Made by a program: the position numbers and the translations under genes
In this document: piece after piece, positions 35,205 through 43,630 of the stretch
How the letters are laid out: each line of letters opens with the position of its first letter
How positions within the stretch are numbered: the first letter of the stretch is position 1
The notes under the pieces: model-generated
What the model was told of the DNA's origin: nothing
Database searches by the model: none
Seen by the model: the letters and a program-made list of their open reading frames with translations, nothing else
Assembly: GCA_018985225.1 (NCBI GenBank)
Contig: JADGIF010000005.1
Location: forward strand, 1-48,303
Direction of reading: 5' to 3'
Length of the DNA stretch: 48,303 bases
Origin: Amoeboradix gromovi
Lineage: Eukaryota; Sanchytriomycota; Sanchytriomycetes; Sanchytriales; Sanchytriaceae

Positions 35205-38200
35205 TTACCTCCCGCAGGCCTTTATAAACTCTTTTATTTCCGTGGCATCCTTGGTTCCTCTAACTATTTCCACCCCGCTACTGCAATCCACTCCAACACC
35301 AATCCTCAGACCTTCCTGAACGTTTTTTGTGTTTATACCGCCTGCTAACATAAAATCTTTGCATTCTATTAAATCCCAATTTAGTTGCTCTCCAGACCCA
35401 CCGTTTTCGCCATCCATTAAGTATATTAGTGGTTTTCTATTGCATTTTTCGTATTCCTTTATTTCTATTGAATTTCTAATAGCTTTGATAACCGGCACGC
35501 TCATCATATCAACTAATTCATTGCTCTCTTGCCCATGTAGTTGCACCATATCTAGTCTGCAGTATCGTACTATTTCTTCAATTTCTGCAAAGGATTGATT
35601 CATAAACACTCCAACATTTAATGGTCGGTTACTTGTCCCACATACACGTTTTACAACCTCAATTCTATCTTTTATCGAATCAAACCTTCTTCCCTGCTGC
35701 AATAAGCCAATGTTAATCTTGCCACTGTTAACGATCTTGCTACAATCTTCTTTATCTATAAATCTTGGAGACTGCTCGACAAACACAAACCCAACCATCT
35801 CGACAGCGCAGAGTGTATATATATCAAGAGTTTTAACTCCGCAAATTTTAACTAACTTATCAACATGCTTTGAAGTCGGGTTTCCAAATATTGAGCTGAT
35901 AAATGTAAAGGGATCGTTCTTCATCAACGCTTCTCCAATCAACACACCATTACAGCTATTATCTTTATAATAAATGGCATCTTGAGGACTGCTGATACCA
36001 CTTAATGCTATTATGCTTTGACAATTGGTAAAATATCTCATAATTTCAATGGTATGATGTTTGCTCACTTTAAAATTGTGCAGGTTTCTGTTGTTTATTC
36101 CTATTAAAGTACACTGTAGACCATTAACAATCTTAGCCTCTTCTACAGAGTACACTTCAACCAATGGAGTCATTCCAAGCAATAAAGTATAGTCTATCAA
36201 CTCTTTCAATTCCTGAGTATTTAAGATGGCAGCTATCAGTAAAATAATATCGGCCCCATATACACGAGACTGTAATACTTGGTATTTATTAATGATGAAG
36301 TCCTTTCTGAGTACTAGCATATCAGATTTGTCTAATAATACTCTAATTTGGGCCATGTTAGCTAACTGTCCTTTAAAATATTTCGGTTCTGTCAACACAC
36401 TTATAACAGAAGCATTAGAATATTCATACTGCTCTGCTATATGAACTATAGAAGTAGACTTATTAATCACTCCTTTGGAAGGGCTAGCACGTTTAAACTC
36501 TGCAAAAACATGAAAGCTTTTATTTTTTAATTTTCTAGCGGGTAGCGCATGTGGTAGAATATCCAATAGGTCGTTGAAGGTATTTCCGGGTGTGCTCATC
36601 AAATTTGACAGATCTGATCGTGTTACTTCTACAATTTTATCCAAAATAGATTTTTCGTTCAAATTGGCTGCCGAATTTGCAGTAGTTGTACCAGTTGACA
36701 TGGCTATGAAATTTTTAATCATCTGCTTTCCGTACTCACTTTTTATTGACTCAGGGTGAAACTGAACTGCATGTATGCAATACTTATTATGAGCTACACT
36801 CATCAATAACCCATCTTCAACAGTGGTTGAAGTGCTTACAAGGTCATTCCCTTGGATTTTGCCTATTAAGGAATGATATCTCATGACTCTTAGTGGAGAT
36901 GGAATATCCAGAAATATACCACTCCCTGTATGCTCAATCATAGATGTCTTGCCATGCATTAAGTATGGCGCGTAATCTACTAATCCGCCGAATGTCTCGC
37001 ATATTAGTTGATGTCCTAGACATATGCCCAATATAGGGACCAACCCCTTAAACTCCTCAACAACAAGCGGACAAATTCCCGAATCTTTGGGAAAGCCTGG
37101 ACCCGGACTTATAACAATATGCGATGGGCACATTTCATGTATTTGCTGTAAAGTAATTTGGTCATTGCGTACTACAAACACAGCTTTACTAATGTAGTGA
37201 TAAATGTTAAAAGTAAATGAATCGTAGTTGTCAATCAATAGCACGGGATTGCTTGTATCAGGTTTTAAATGCTTGTAGGCTGCTATGCTCTTGTTTCCAG
37301 GAACATTCTGGATCTTTACCATTGTTAAAGAATGGGCAATTGTATTGTTTAATGGGATCTTGAATAGAGATTTAGCACAGCAGTCTTCAATTGCTTGAAA
37401 ACAGGCACCCATCTTGTTAACCGTTTCTAGGTATTCCATGACTGGGTCACTATCAGCTACAATTCCTGCACCGGCTTGTATTAAAGCAACTCTCTTGTTG
37501 CCAACATTAGTGAATACTATAGTGCGAATCGCGATAGCAGAGTCCATACCACCTCTACCATTTATATATCCGACTAAACCACCGTAAACACTTCTTCTAT
37601 TGGGTTCAAAATGATTGATTAATTGCATTGCTTTGTGTTTCGGCGCACCACTTAAAGTACCAGCAGGGAATAAACCACGAACTACATCAAACGTATCTGA
37701 CACATAAGCATGTTTAAACGTGAATTTTATTTTGATAAGCGATTCTAGGTCAATTAGCTCTTGGGGCTTGTCTGCCAATGGGTGGACAACAAATGAAATG
37801 CCCTGTACTTCGCTAACTATATGCATAACATGCGAAAAATACTGAATCTCCATGAATTTAGAAACTTTAACGAGATCCAAAATAACGGTGGGGTGTGGTA
37901 ACACAATTCTTCCGATATCGTTACGAGCCAAATCTACCAACATCAAATGCTCTGCACATTCCTTTTTGTCACTTAATAAATCCTGTGATAAAACATCATC
38001 CTCTATTGGATTCTTCCCACGTTTACGAGTGCCAGCTATAGGATGGGAATAAATTAGAATTTTTGTAATGACATTCTCCCTTTGTACCTCAGAAGCAATG
38101 GGATCAATTCTACAAAGCAGCTCCGGAGACGCACCTACTATACTTGTAGAATCAAACTGCATGTAATACATATACGGGCTAGGATTCATTTGCCTCAGAG

Positions 38201-39017
38201 CCATGTAAACTTGAAATTCGTTCAGGTTGTCTACTTCCAAAATAACTTGACGTGCAAAAACGCATTGAAATATGTCTCCCTCATGAATATGGTGTTTGAT
38301 CTTTAACACATTACTCTGGTATTCGCTTTCAGACATATTGGAGTGTCGTTGCTTAATTGATCCAACAGAATACGGGATAGAAATGGAAGAACGATGGTAA
38401 ATGTTCTCGCTATTCATGATAGACAGGCTTATGTTTTGCAGATCTTGTTGATGTTCGTTGTAAATTACTGATAAATTAGATAGATCATTTAATATCACAA
38501 TTTTATGAACATGAACCAGATGATGTACATGGTCGTAAACACAATAGTAAGTAGGAATTATCCATTGCGACCTATGGATGTTGTCATGAGCTAAATCAAA
38601 TATCGAGGTAGATTGTTTTTGCTTGTATGGAATGTTATGATACTGCTCGATAAGATCGTAGCTGAGATATCCTACATGCGTAATAAAATGCAGCGGAGAG
38701 TTGCTGATGATATCGTAAGTATCTTCAAGAGTAGAGGAGTTTTCGATTACTGTGTGACCAGTCCCCATCAAAGAGTACTGGTTCATATGTGTTAATTGGG
38801 CACTTTCCAACAGAAACGAGTAGTTGCTCTGAATGCTCAAATAGATGGATGTAGGTGTTTGCAAGGAAGCATTAAATTGTTCGTGCAAAATTAGAAGAGT
38901 GGGATTTTGTCGTTTCATTTGGTCGTTCCCCTCGTAAAAATCATGGTATCCAGTAAAGTCAAGAACTTGTAAAGAGAAACGGACAAAGTCAGTCAACACG
39001 CTATAGCGGCTACTCAT
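35205..39017 (-). CDS. Tetrafunctional Trp enzyme: TrpE-TrpG-TrpC-TrpF fusion
   Basis: 1270 aa from the first in-frame ATG (39017). Domain 1 (about 1-560), anthranilate synthase component I: HEGDIFQCVFARQ, PIAGTRKRGKNP, AEHLMLVDLARNDIGR, FPAGTLSGAPK (about 451), QAGAGIVADSDP. Domain 2 (about 585-775), glutamine amidotransferase: LLIDNYDSFTFN, SPGPGFP, nucleophile Cys in LGICLGHQL (about 664), VQFHPES (about 754). Domain 3 (about 795-1050), indole-glycerol-phosphate synthase: AEFKRASPSKG, VLRKDFI, LVEVYSVEEA, IGINNRN. Domain 4 (about 1055-1270), phosphoribosylanthranilate isomerase: VKICGVKT, QLHGQES, LAGGINTKN, GVDCSSGVE. All catalytic signatures are intact. Fungi normally have TrpG-C-F in one protein and TrpE (TRP2) in another; here all four, four of the pathway's reactions except PRTase and Trp synthase, sit in one chain. 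Confidence 0.95.
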   Translation of the reverse strand: MSSRYSVLTDFVRFSLQVLDFTGYHDFYEGNDQMKRQNPTLLILHEQFNASLQTPTSIYLSIQSNYSFLLESAQLTHMNQYSLMGTGHTVIENSSTLEDTYDIISNSPLHFITHVGYLSYDLIEQYHNIPYKQKQSTSIFDLAHDNIHRSQWIIPTYYCVYDHVHHLVHVHKIVILNDLSNLSVIYNEHQQDLQNISLSIMNSENIYHRSSISIPYSVGSIKQRHSNMSESEYQSNVLKIKHHIHEGDIFQCVFARQVILEVDNLNEFQVYMALRQMNPSPYMYYMQFDSTSIVGASPELLCRIDPIASEVQRENVITKILIYSHPIAGTRKRGKNPIEDDVLSQDLLSDKKECAEHLMLVDLARNDIGRIVLPHPTVILDLVKVSKFMEIQYFSHVMHIVSEVQGISFVVHPLADKPQELIDLESLIKIKFTFKHAYVSDTFDVVRGLFPAGTLSGAPKHKAMQLINHFEPNRRSVYGGLVGYINGRGGMDSAIAIRTIVFTNVGNKRVALIQAGAGIVADSDPVMEYLETVNKMGACFQAIEDCCAKSLFKIPLNNTIAHSLTMVKIQNVPGNKSIAAYKHLKPDTSNPVLLIDNYDSFTFNIYHYISKAVFVVRNDQITLQQIHEMCPSHIVISPGPGFPKDSGICPLVVEEFKGLVPILGICLGHQLICETFGGLVDYAPYLMHGKTSMIEHTGSGIFLDIPSPLRVMRYHSLIGKIQGNDLVSTSTTVEDGLLMSVAHNKYCIHAVQFHPESIKSEYGKQMIKNFIAMSTGTTTANSAANLNEKSILDKIVEVTRSDLSNLMSTPGNTFNDLLDILPHALPARKLKNKSFHVFAEFKRASPSKGVINKSTSIVHIAEQYEYSNASVISVLTEPKYFKGQLANMAQIRVLLDKSDMLVLRKDFIINKYQVLQSRVYGADIILLIAAILNTQELKELIDYTLLLGMTPLVEVYSVEEAKIVNGLQCTLIGINNRNLHNFKVSKHHTIEIMRYFTNCQSIIALSGISSPQDAIYYKDNSCNGVLIGEALMKNDPFTFISSIFGNPTSKHVDKLVKICGVKTLDIYTLCAVEMVGFVFVEQSPRFIDKEDCSKIVNSGKINIGLLQQGRRFDSIKDRIEVVKRVCGTSNRPLNVGVFMNQSFAEIEEIVRYCRLDMVQLHGQESNELVDMMSVPVIKAIRNSIEIKEYEKCNRKPLIYLMDGENGGSGEQLNWDLIECKDFMLAGGINTKNVQEGLRIGVGVDCSSGVEIVRGTKDATEIKEFIKACGR

Positions 39018-39302
39018 CCTTCCAATACGGTAAGTCGGGATTGAATTGGGGCGCACATGTTTGTCACTATCAAATAGTCGTTACAACCACCAGAAAATTC
39101 CACACATACTGCTCATCTGGCTAATAAATTTCCATTGAGACTCGCCATTATCTCCCTTTTTTGCACAAGACCTCAACTAAAATATCCTTTGGAGCGATAA
39201 AATTAATTCAAGCCGATAAAAATTTCATTCGATTAAAAAATAAACTTTTGTAAACAAATGAGACATTACTGTGAACACTAAATTAGCTATTTAAAAAGCT
39301 CC
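39018..39302. other. Trp gene upstream region
   Basis: About 285 bp, AT-rich; no gene. A GTG in frame with the Trp protein lies 39 bp upstream of its ATG. Confidence 0.5.
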
Positions 39303-39869
39303 ATTGTTTTCTTGAATAATTATTTGTCGCGAATTTGTATGCATTTTTATATAATTTCATGACTTTTCCAGATTTTTATAATACCTTAATTACTCGATAT
39401 TCTTCATAGAGTTAGTGGACGTAATCCCGAATATGTCAAATCTAAAGAAATAAGTAATAGCTACAGCATACATTTATCAACGCTGAGGAACTGGCCCAAG
39501 CATGGAACAATTAGTTATCTTTCGACGCCAGGAAGCGATTTCTCTACAATTTGTTCAAAGAACTCTTGAAGTTCAAGTGTAAGCAAAGAGGAAACACGTC
39601 GGTTGAATGTAATGAAGCATTTACTGGTCAGACATGTACGAGGTCTGGTACTCTAAAAAACCAACTTAGAAACCTGAACCTGTACAAAGTGTCATTTGAA
39701 GATAGAGACAATATGGCAGCAAGGAACATTTACATCAAGTATATTTATCCTTATTCAATCCCGCCTAAGGGTACTGCAAGCGTGAGCAATCATTGTAACG
39801 GAGCATCTAGCATTGCTAGTTTCTCTGTGGAAATTCTCGATTTTCTTGGAAATCAGGACTTTTAACGAG
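39303..39869 (+). mobile_element. IS607-type relic D (best joint view of HTH and Fanzor end)
   Basis: Left end ATTGTTTTCTTGAATAAT at 39303, right end TTTTAACGAG at 39869. HTH: RNPEYVKSKEISNSYSIHLS, TLRNWPKHGTISYLSTPGS, which reaches the TPGG-like end of the MerR/IS607 DNA-binding domain. A deletion then leads to LLKFKCKQRGNTSVECNEAF, TGQTCTRSGTLKN, FEDRDNMAARNIYIKYIYPY. The second CxxC pair is lost by frame change. No resolvase catalytic domain and no RuvC-I/II; inactive. Confidence 0.8.
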
Positions 39870-40433
39870 AAGTAGTTCTCATTAGATGGAGACTAATAAA
39901 TTTATTTAACACTACTAGTTACCTCAGGAAGATTTTACTTAACTTCCTAGTCAGTTCATTTATGGTGAAGAAAGCAGTTACTACCTTAAAACAACCCCAA
40001 AGGTTATAGTGTCAATGATCTACATTATTCCAGCCTAGTCATTAGCAAATATATCGGTCGAAGCAGTTTTTAACTCTAATTACGTTGAACAAAAATATTG
40101 TTTCTCGTTACATTAGGATATGATTCTTCTAATTATGCTGCAGCTGTTGTGGAGCTGCTGGTTAGGAAAATTGTATTAAAGGGACTACTAGAAGTCCAAA
40201 ATTACGCTATTATGATATGAAGGAAGAAAAACTTACGAATGTAGATTATATGATCCATCAGCTTGTAGAAAACTTTGCTAAATAATGGTGAGAGACCTAT
40301 TAGCAAAGAACAGAGATTGGCAATAGCTTGATGCCACCTGGAGCTTAGGTAATAAATTTGGGACATGAATGATTGATCGCCTACGTTAAATGTGAAGAAT
40401 TCGAAAATCATGAAGATTTAAAACCCACACTTC
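39870..40433. other. Gene-free region
   Basis: No supported gene. A 69-codon hydrophobic minus-strand frame (40202-40411) follows the TnpB-like fragment on the same strand but has no motif. Confidence 0.5.
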
Positions 40434-40712
40434 TCAAGTGTAGACAACTTGGGGAGATACCGTTAGAGCATGTTCTTGCCTGCATAATTTTGAAGTACCT
40501 GGATTGATATCTCTATGGTCTTGGTGACCGCATTGCTGACAATTGACGCAACGCTTGCAGCTACCACAAGTGTTGGACACATCATATTGTTTTTGAATGG
40601 TCGCAACTCTAATGAACTTTGAGTTCTTTTCATTTCGCATATTCTGATGCGAAAAATTGCTCCATGTCGTAGATCTGCAAAGTGTTGAATGGTGACAAAA
40701 CACCAGTACCAA
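40434..40712 (-). pseudogene. TnpB/OrfB-like zinc-ribbon fragment (third lineage)
   Basis: 92 codons, including FIRVATIQKQYDVSNTCGSC, then KRCVNCQQCGHQDHRDINPG and TSKLC. The order V...YxVSxTCxxC ... CxxCG..DHRDIN matches the TnpB C-terminus (YTSxTCxxCG ... CxxCG..xRDxNAAxNI), with the AA lost. Sequence differs from relics A-F and from 34927-35136. Only the end of the protein remains, about 130 bp upstream of RecQ and on the opposite strand. Confidence 0.45.
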
Positions 40713-40790
40713 TAAAAAGAAGTCCTATGATATTGAGAATTGTTTATTTTTTGTCTTTTTCACTTTCACGCCAACGGCTTTACCTTTTGA

Positions 40791-40820
40791 GACCTTGTTT
40801 TAATATTTTTGTACGTTTTT
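40791..40820 (+). promoter_or_regulatory. Putative promoter motif upstream of RecQ
   Basis: TACCTTTTGAGACCTTG followed by TTTTAATATTTTTG, ending about 26 bp before the ATG. Shared with BRR2 (3728-3758) and the aminopeptidase (23520-23490). Confidence 0.4.
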
Positions 40821-40845
40821 GTAGAATGTGTGCCAAATTTTATCC

Positions 40846-43245
40846 ATGAAACGTCAAAATTTAGCAATTGACATAGTAGAATTGTTAATTAAATCACAAG
40901 ATGCGAATGGTACAGAGTATGATGAATATAAAGACCTGATTGTTCTGAAGCTTAATGAATACCAAAATACAGAAGTCGCGGAAAATGATATAAATAGGAA
41001 ATTTATGGATTCCAGTGATGTTTTCAGGAATCAAGAAAATCTAGACAATTCCAGCAACCTGAATTTAAATCCTTTTGTGGAGAGATTTCAAAATAACAGT
41101 TTTGCACAAGAACAGCAAGGTAACCAAAGTAGGAATAATTTAATTTTCAGCGACAGTGATGAGATACAAGACGAAAATGACTTGGAGTCTCACCAGGTTG
41201 AAATAATAGAACCCAAGGAATACAAGTCATTAGTGAATGACAACATAATCGACATGACTCAGATTCCCGATGATGTGTTTCCCCTAAGTTTAAATGTTCC
41301 TGATGTTGTTGAGGTAGTAAATGAAAGTGAAGACGTAACTTACAAATGGACAAGCCAATGCTATAAGATTCTCAAGTCTGTCTTCGGTCTCAAAACTTTC
41401 AGGCCCAATCAGCTTCAAGCAATTAATCATACATTGAATGGTGATGATACCTTTGTTTTAATGCCAACTGGTGGCGGTAAATCTCTCTGTTTTCAATTAC
41501 CTGCTTTAATAACTGCTGGCACTACTCAGGGCTTATCTATTGTAATCACTCCACTACTTAGTTTAATGATGGACCAAGTGAATGCATTACTAAACAAGAC
41601 GGTGAATGTTGGTGCCTTTTGGGGCGATATGTCTGCTTCTCAACGTAGCAAACTCAAGTCACAGATATCCGAAATACCATGTCGATTGAAACTTCTTTAC
41701 ATTACACCAGAGATGCTGAATAAGTCAACCTGGATGCAAAATCAAATGCAGTCTTTAAATAACAACAAATCATTAGCTAGGTTTATTGTGGATGAAGCCC
41801 ATTGTTTAAGCAGTTGGGGCCATGACTTTAGGCCAGATTATAAGGCATTAGGCTTCATGAGACAAAGGTTTCCAAATGTTCCAATAATGGCATTAACTGC
41901 CACAGCAAATTCGAAAGTAAGGCAAGATGTTATCTCTATTCTCAGAATGAGGAATGCTAAAATGATTAAACAGTCATTTAATCGTTCGAATCTTGTTTAT
42001 AGCGTGTTCCAGAGAGACGCCTCTTTTATTGATAATGTTGTTAGTTTTGTCAAAATGAAATATCCAAATGAGTCAGGCATAATTTACTGTCAGACCAGGA
42101 GCAAATGTGAGCAAGTAGCAGCTAAATTACAAAGTGAATTGAGCATAAGCTGCTATCACGCCGGATTGCAAAAGGAGGATCGTCTGAGCATCCAACAGCA
42201 GTGGAGCAGCGGAATAATTAAGGTAATTGTAGCAACTATTGCTTTTGGTATGGGAATTGACAAACCTAATGTTAGATTTGTCATTCATCAAGCCTTGCCA
42301 AGCAGTGTGGAGGGATATTATCAAGAAACTGGTAGAGCTGGTAGAGATGGGCTACAAAGTGACTGCTTATTATACTATAGCTACGCAGATACCAAGACCG
42401 CGGAGTTATTAATAAATAGAGGTGAGGGAAGCAGAGAGCAGAAACAACGTCAATATGATAACCTTAGACAAATGATTAGTTACTGTGACAACAAAATAGA
42501 ATGTAGACGAAGTATAATATTGCATTACTTTGGCGAAAAATTTGACCCTGCTGACTGCAACGGAACTTGTGACAACTGCAATAACAAAACCAAATATGTA
42601 GCTACAGATGTAACTGAGATAGCCAAGGACTGTTTAAATATTGTTGATCAAATAACTTCCAATGGCAAGTACACTTTAATTTACTGCGCAGATTTAGTGC
42701 GTGGCAGTAGATCCAAAAAGGTTCAAGACCTTGGCCACGATGCAATAAAGGGTCACGGCGGTGGTAAATCTTTGAACAAAAGTGACGTTATGAGGCTAAT
42801 GAATGAGCTGGTCACTAAGGGATACTTGAAAGAAAAGACAGAGATGGGAAAAGCAGGATTTGCATGTAAGTATATTCATGTCACAACGCTTGGTGTACGG
42901 GTTATTGATGGAGGTAAATTTAAAATGGAATTGAACATAGCACCTATAGTTTCAACAACAAAACCCTTACAGGCACCTAAAAGAAAGAGTTCGACTGCTA
43001 GTAAATCTAAGAAACAAAAGAATTTCAACTGGAAAGTAGCCTTAACTGATTTGAGAACTAGATTGTCGACTAATTACGCAAACGAGAACGACATAATATC
43101 AAATAAAGAGATAAGTGAAGTGGTTAGAAGAAAACCGACTAATATGAATGAGATTAAACAATTGTCATTCATGGATGTAAATAGACTAACAATTGGTCTG
43201 CACGAAGAGATATTAAACATATTGCAACAGAATCAGACTGCCTAA
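40846..43245 (+). CDS. RecQ-family DNA helicase (Sgs1/BLM type, short)
   Basis: 799 aa from the ATG at 40846 (an in-frame GTG 18 bp upstream is less likely). Acidic N-terminus (about 1-170). Helicase: FRPNQLQAINHTLNGDD, Walker A MPTGGGKS (about 210), DEAHCLSSWGHDFRPDY, ALTATA, YCQTRSKCE, CYHAGLQ, VIVATIAFGMGIDKPNVRF, YYQETGRAGRDG. RQC zinc site: SYCDNKIECRRSIILHYFGE and CNGTCDNC. Winged helix after that; HRDC domain at the C-terminus (about 725-790). The RQC plus HRDC set points to the Sgs1/BLM/WRN group, but the N-terminal Top3/Rmi1 region is much shorter than in Sgs1. Role: dissolving recombination intermediates and restarting forks. Confidence 0.92.
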   Translation: MKRQNLAIDIVELLIKSQDANGTEYDEYKDLIVLKLNEYQNTEVAENDINRKFMDSSDVFRNQENLDNSSNLNLNPFVERFQNNSFAQEQQGNQSRNNLIFSDSDEIQDENDLESHQVEIIEPKEYKSLVNDNIIDMTQIPDDVFPLSLNVPDVVEVVNESEDVTYKWTSQCYKILKSVFGLKTFRPNQLQAINHTLNGDDTFVLMPTGGGKSLCFQLPALITAGTTQGLSIVITPLLSLMMDQVNALLNKTVNVGAFWGDMSASQRSKLKSQISEIPCRLKLLYITPEMLNKSTWMQNQMQSLNNNKSLARFIVDEAHCLSSWGHDFRPDYKALGFMRQRFPNVPIMALTATANSKVRQDVISILRMRNAKMIKQSFNRSNLVYSVFQRDASFIDNVVSFVKMKYPNESGIIYCQTRSKCEQVAAKLQSELSISCYHAGLQKEDRLSIQQQWSSGIIKVIVATIAFGMGIDKPNVRFVIHQALPSSVEGYYQETGRAGRDGLQSDCLLYYSYADTKTAELLINRGEGSREQKQRQYDNLRQMISYCDNKIECRRSIILHYFGEKFDPADCNGTCDNCNNKTKYVATDVTEIAKDCLNIVDQITSNGKYTLIYCADLVRGSRSKKVQDLGHDAIKGHGGGKSLNKSDVMRLMNELVTKGYLKEKTEMGKAGFACKYIHVTTLGVRVIDGGKFKMELNIAPIVSTTKPLQAPKRKSSTASKSKKQKNFNWKVALTDLRTRLSTNYANENDIISNKEISEVVRRKPTNMNEIKQLSFMDVNRLTIGLHEEILNILQQNQTA

Positions 43246-43630
43246 ATATTAGCAATAAGACTCTGCAATAAATCTATATTATGCTCTTAATCACTGGATC
43301 ACTTTGGCTCTTGTGACTTTACCAGCAATTAAAAATGACGACATTGAAATATTGCACTGCATATAGGGTGGCTGAATGCTAGTATTTCTTCCTTTTATTC
43401 AAACATTTTTTGCATCGAATGGAGGCATATTCACATATCTTTGAAATTAGCTTGATTTTGTCAGATCGCTGGGAGATCAGATTGAGGAGAGCAAGTGCCA
43501 GCAACAAATTGCAGCTTGGATTATAGATGATAAAGTATGGGAAATGCACGCTTTAGTAGCTCTTTTTGAGATATTTATATTAAGAGTCTATCTATTTATT
43601 TAAGTTAATCAAGTAAGTTAAATTTATTAT
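43246..43630. other. Intergenic region between convergent RecQ and CAND1
   Basis: About 385 bp; no gene, repeat or RNA recognised. Confidence 0.55.
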
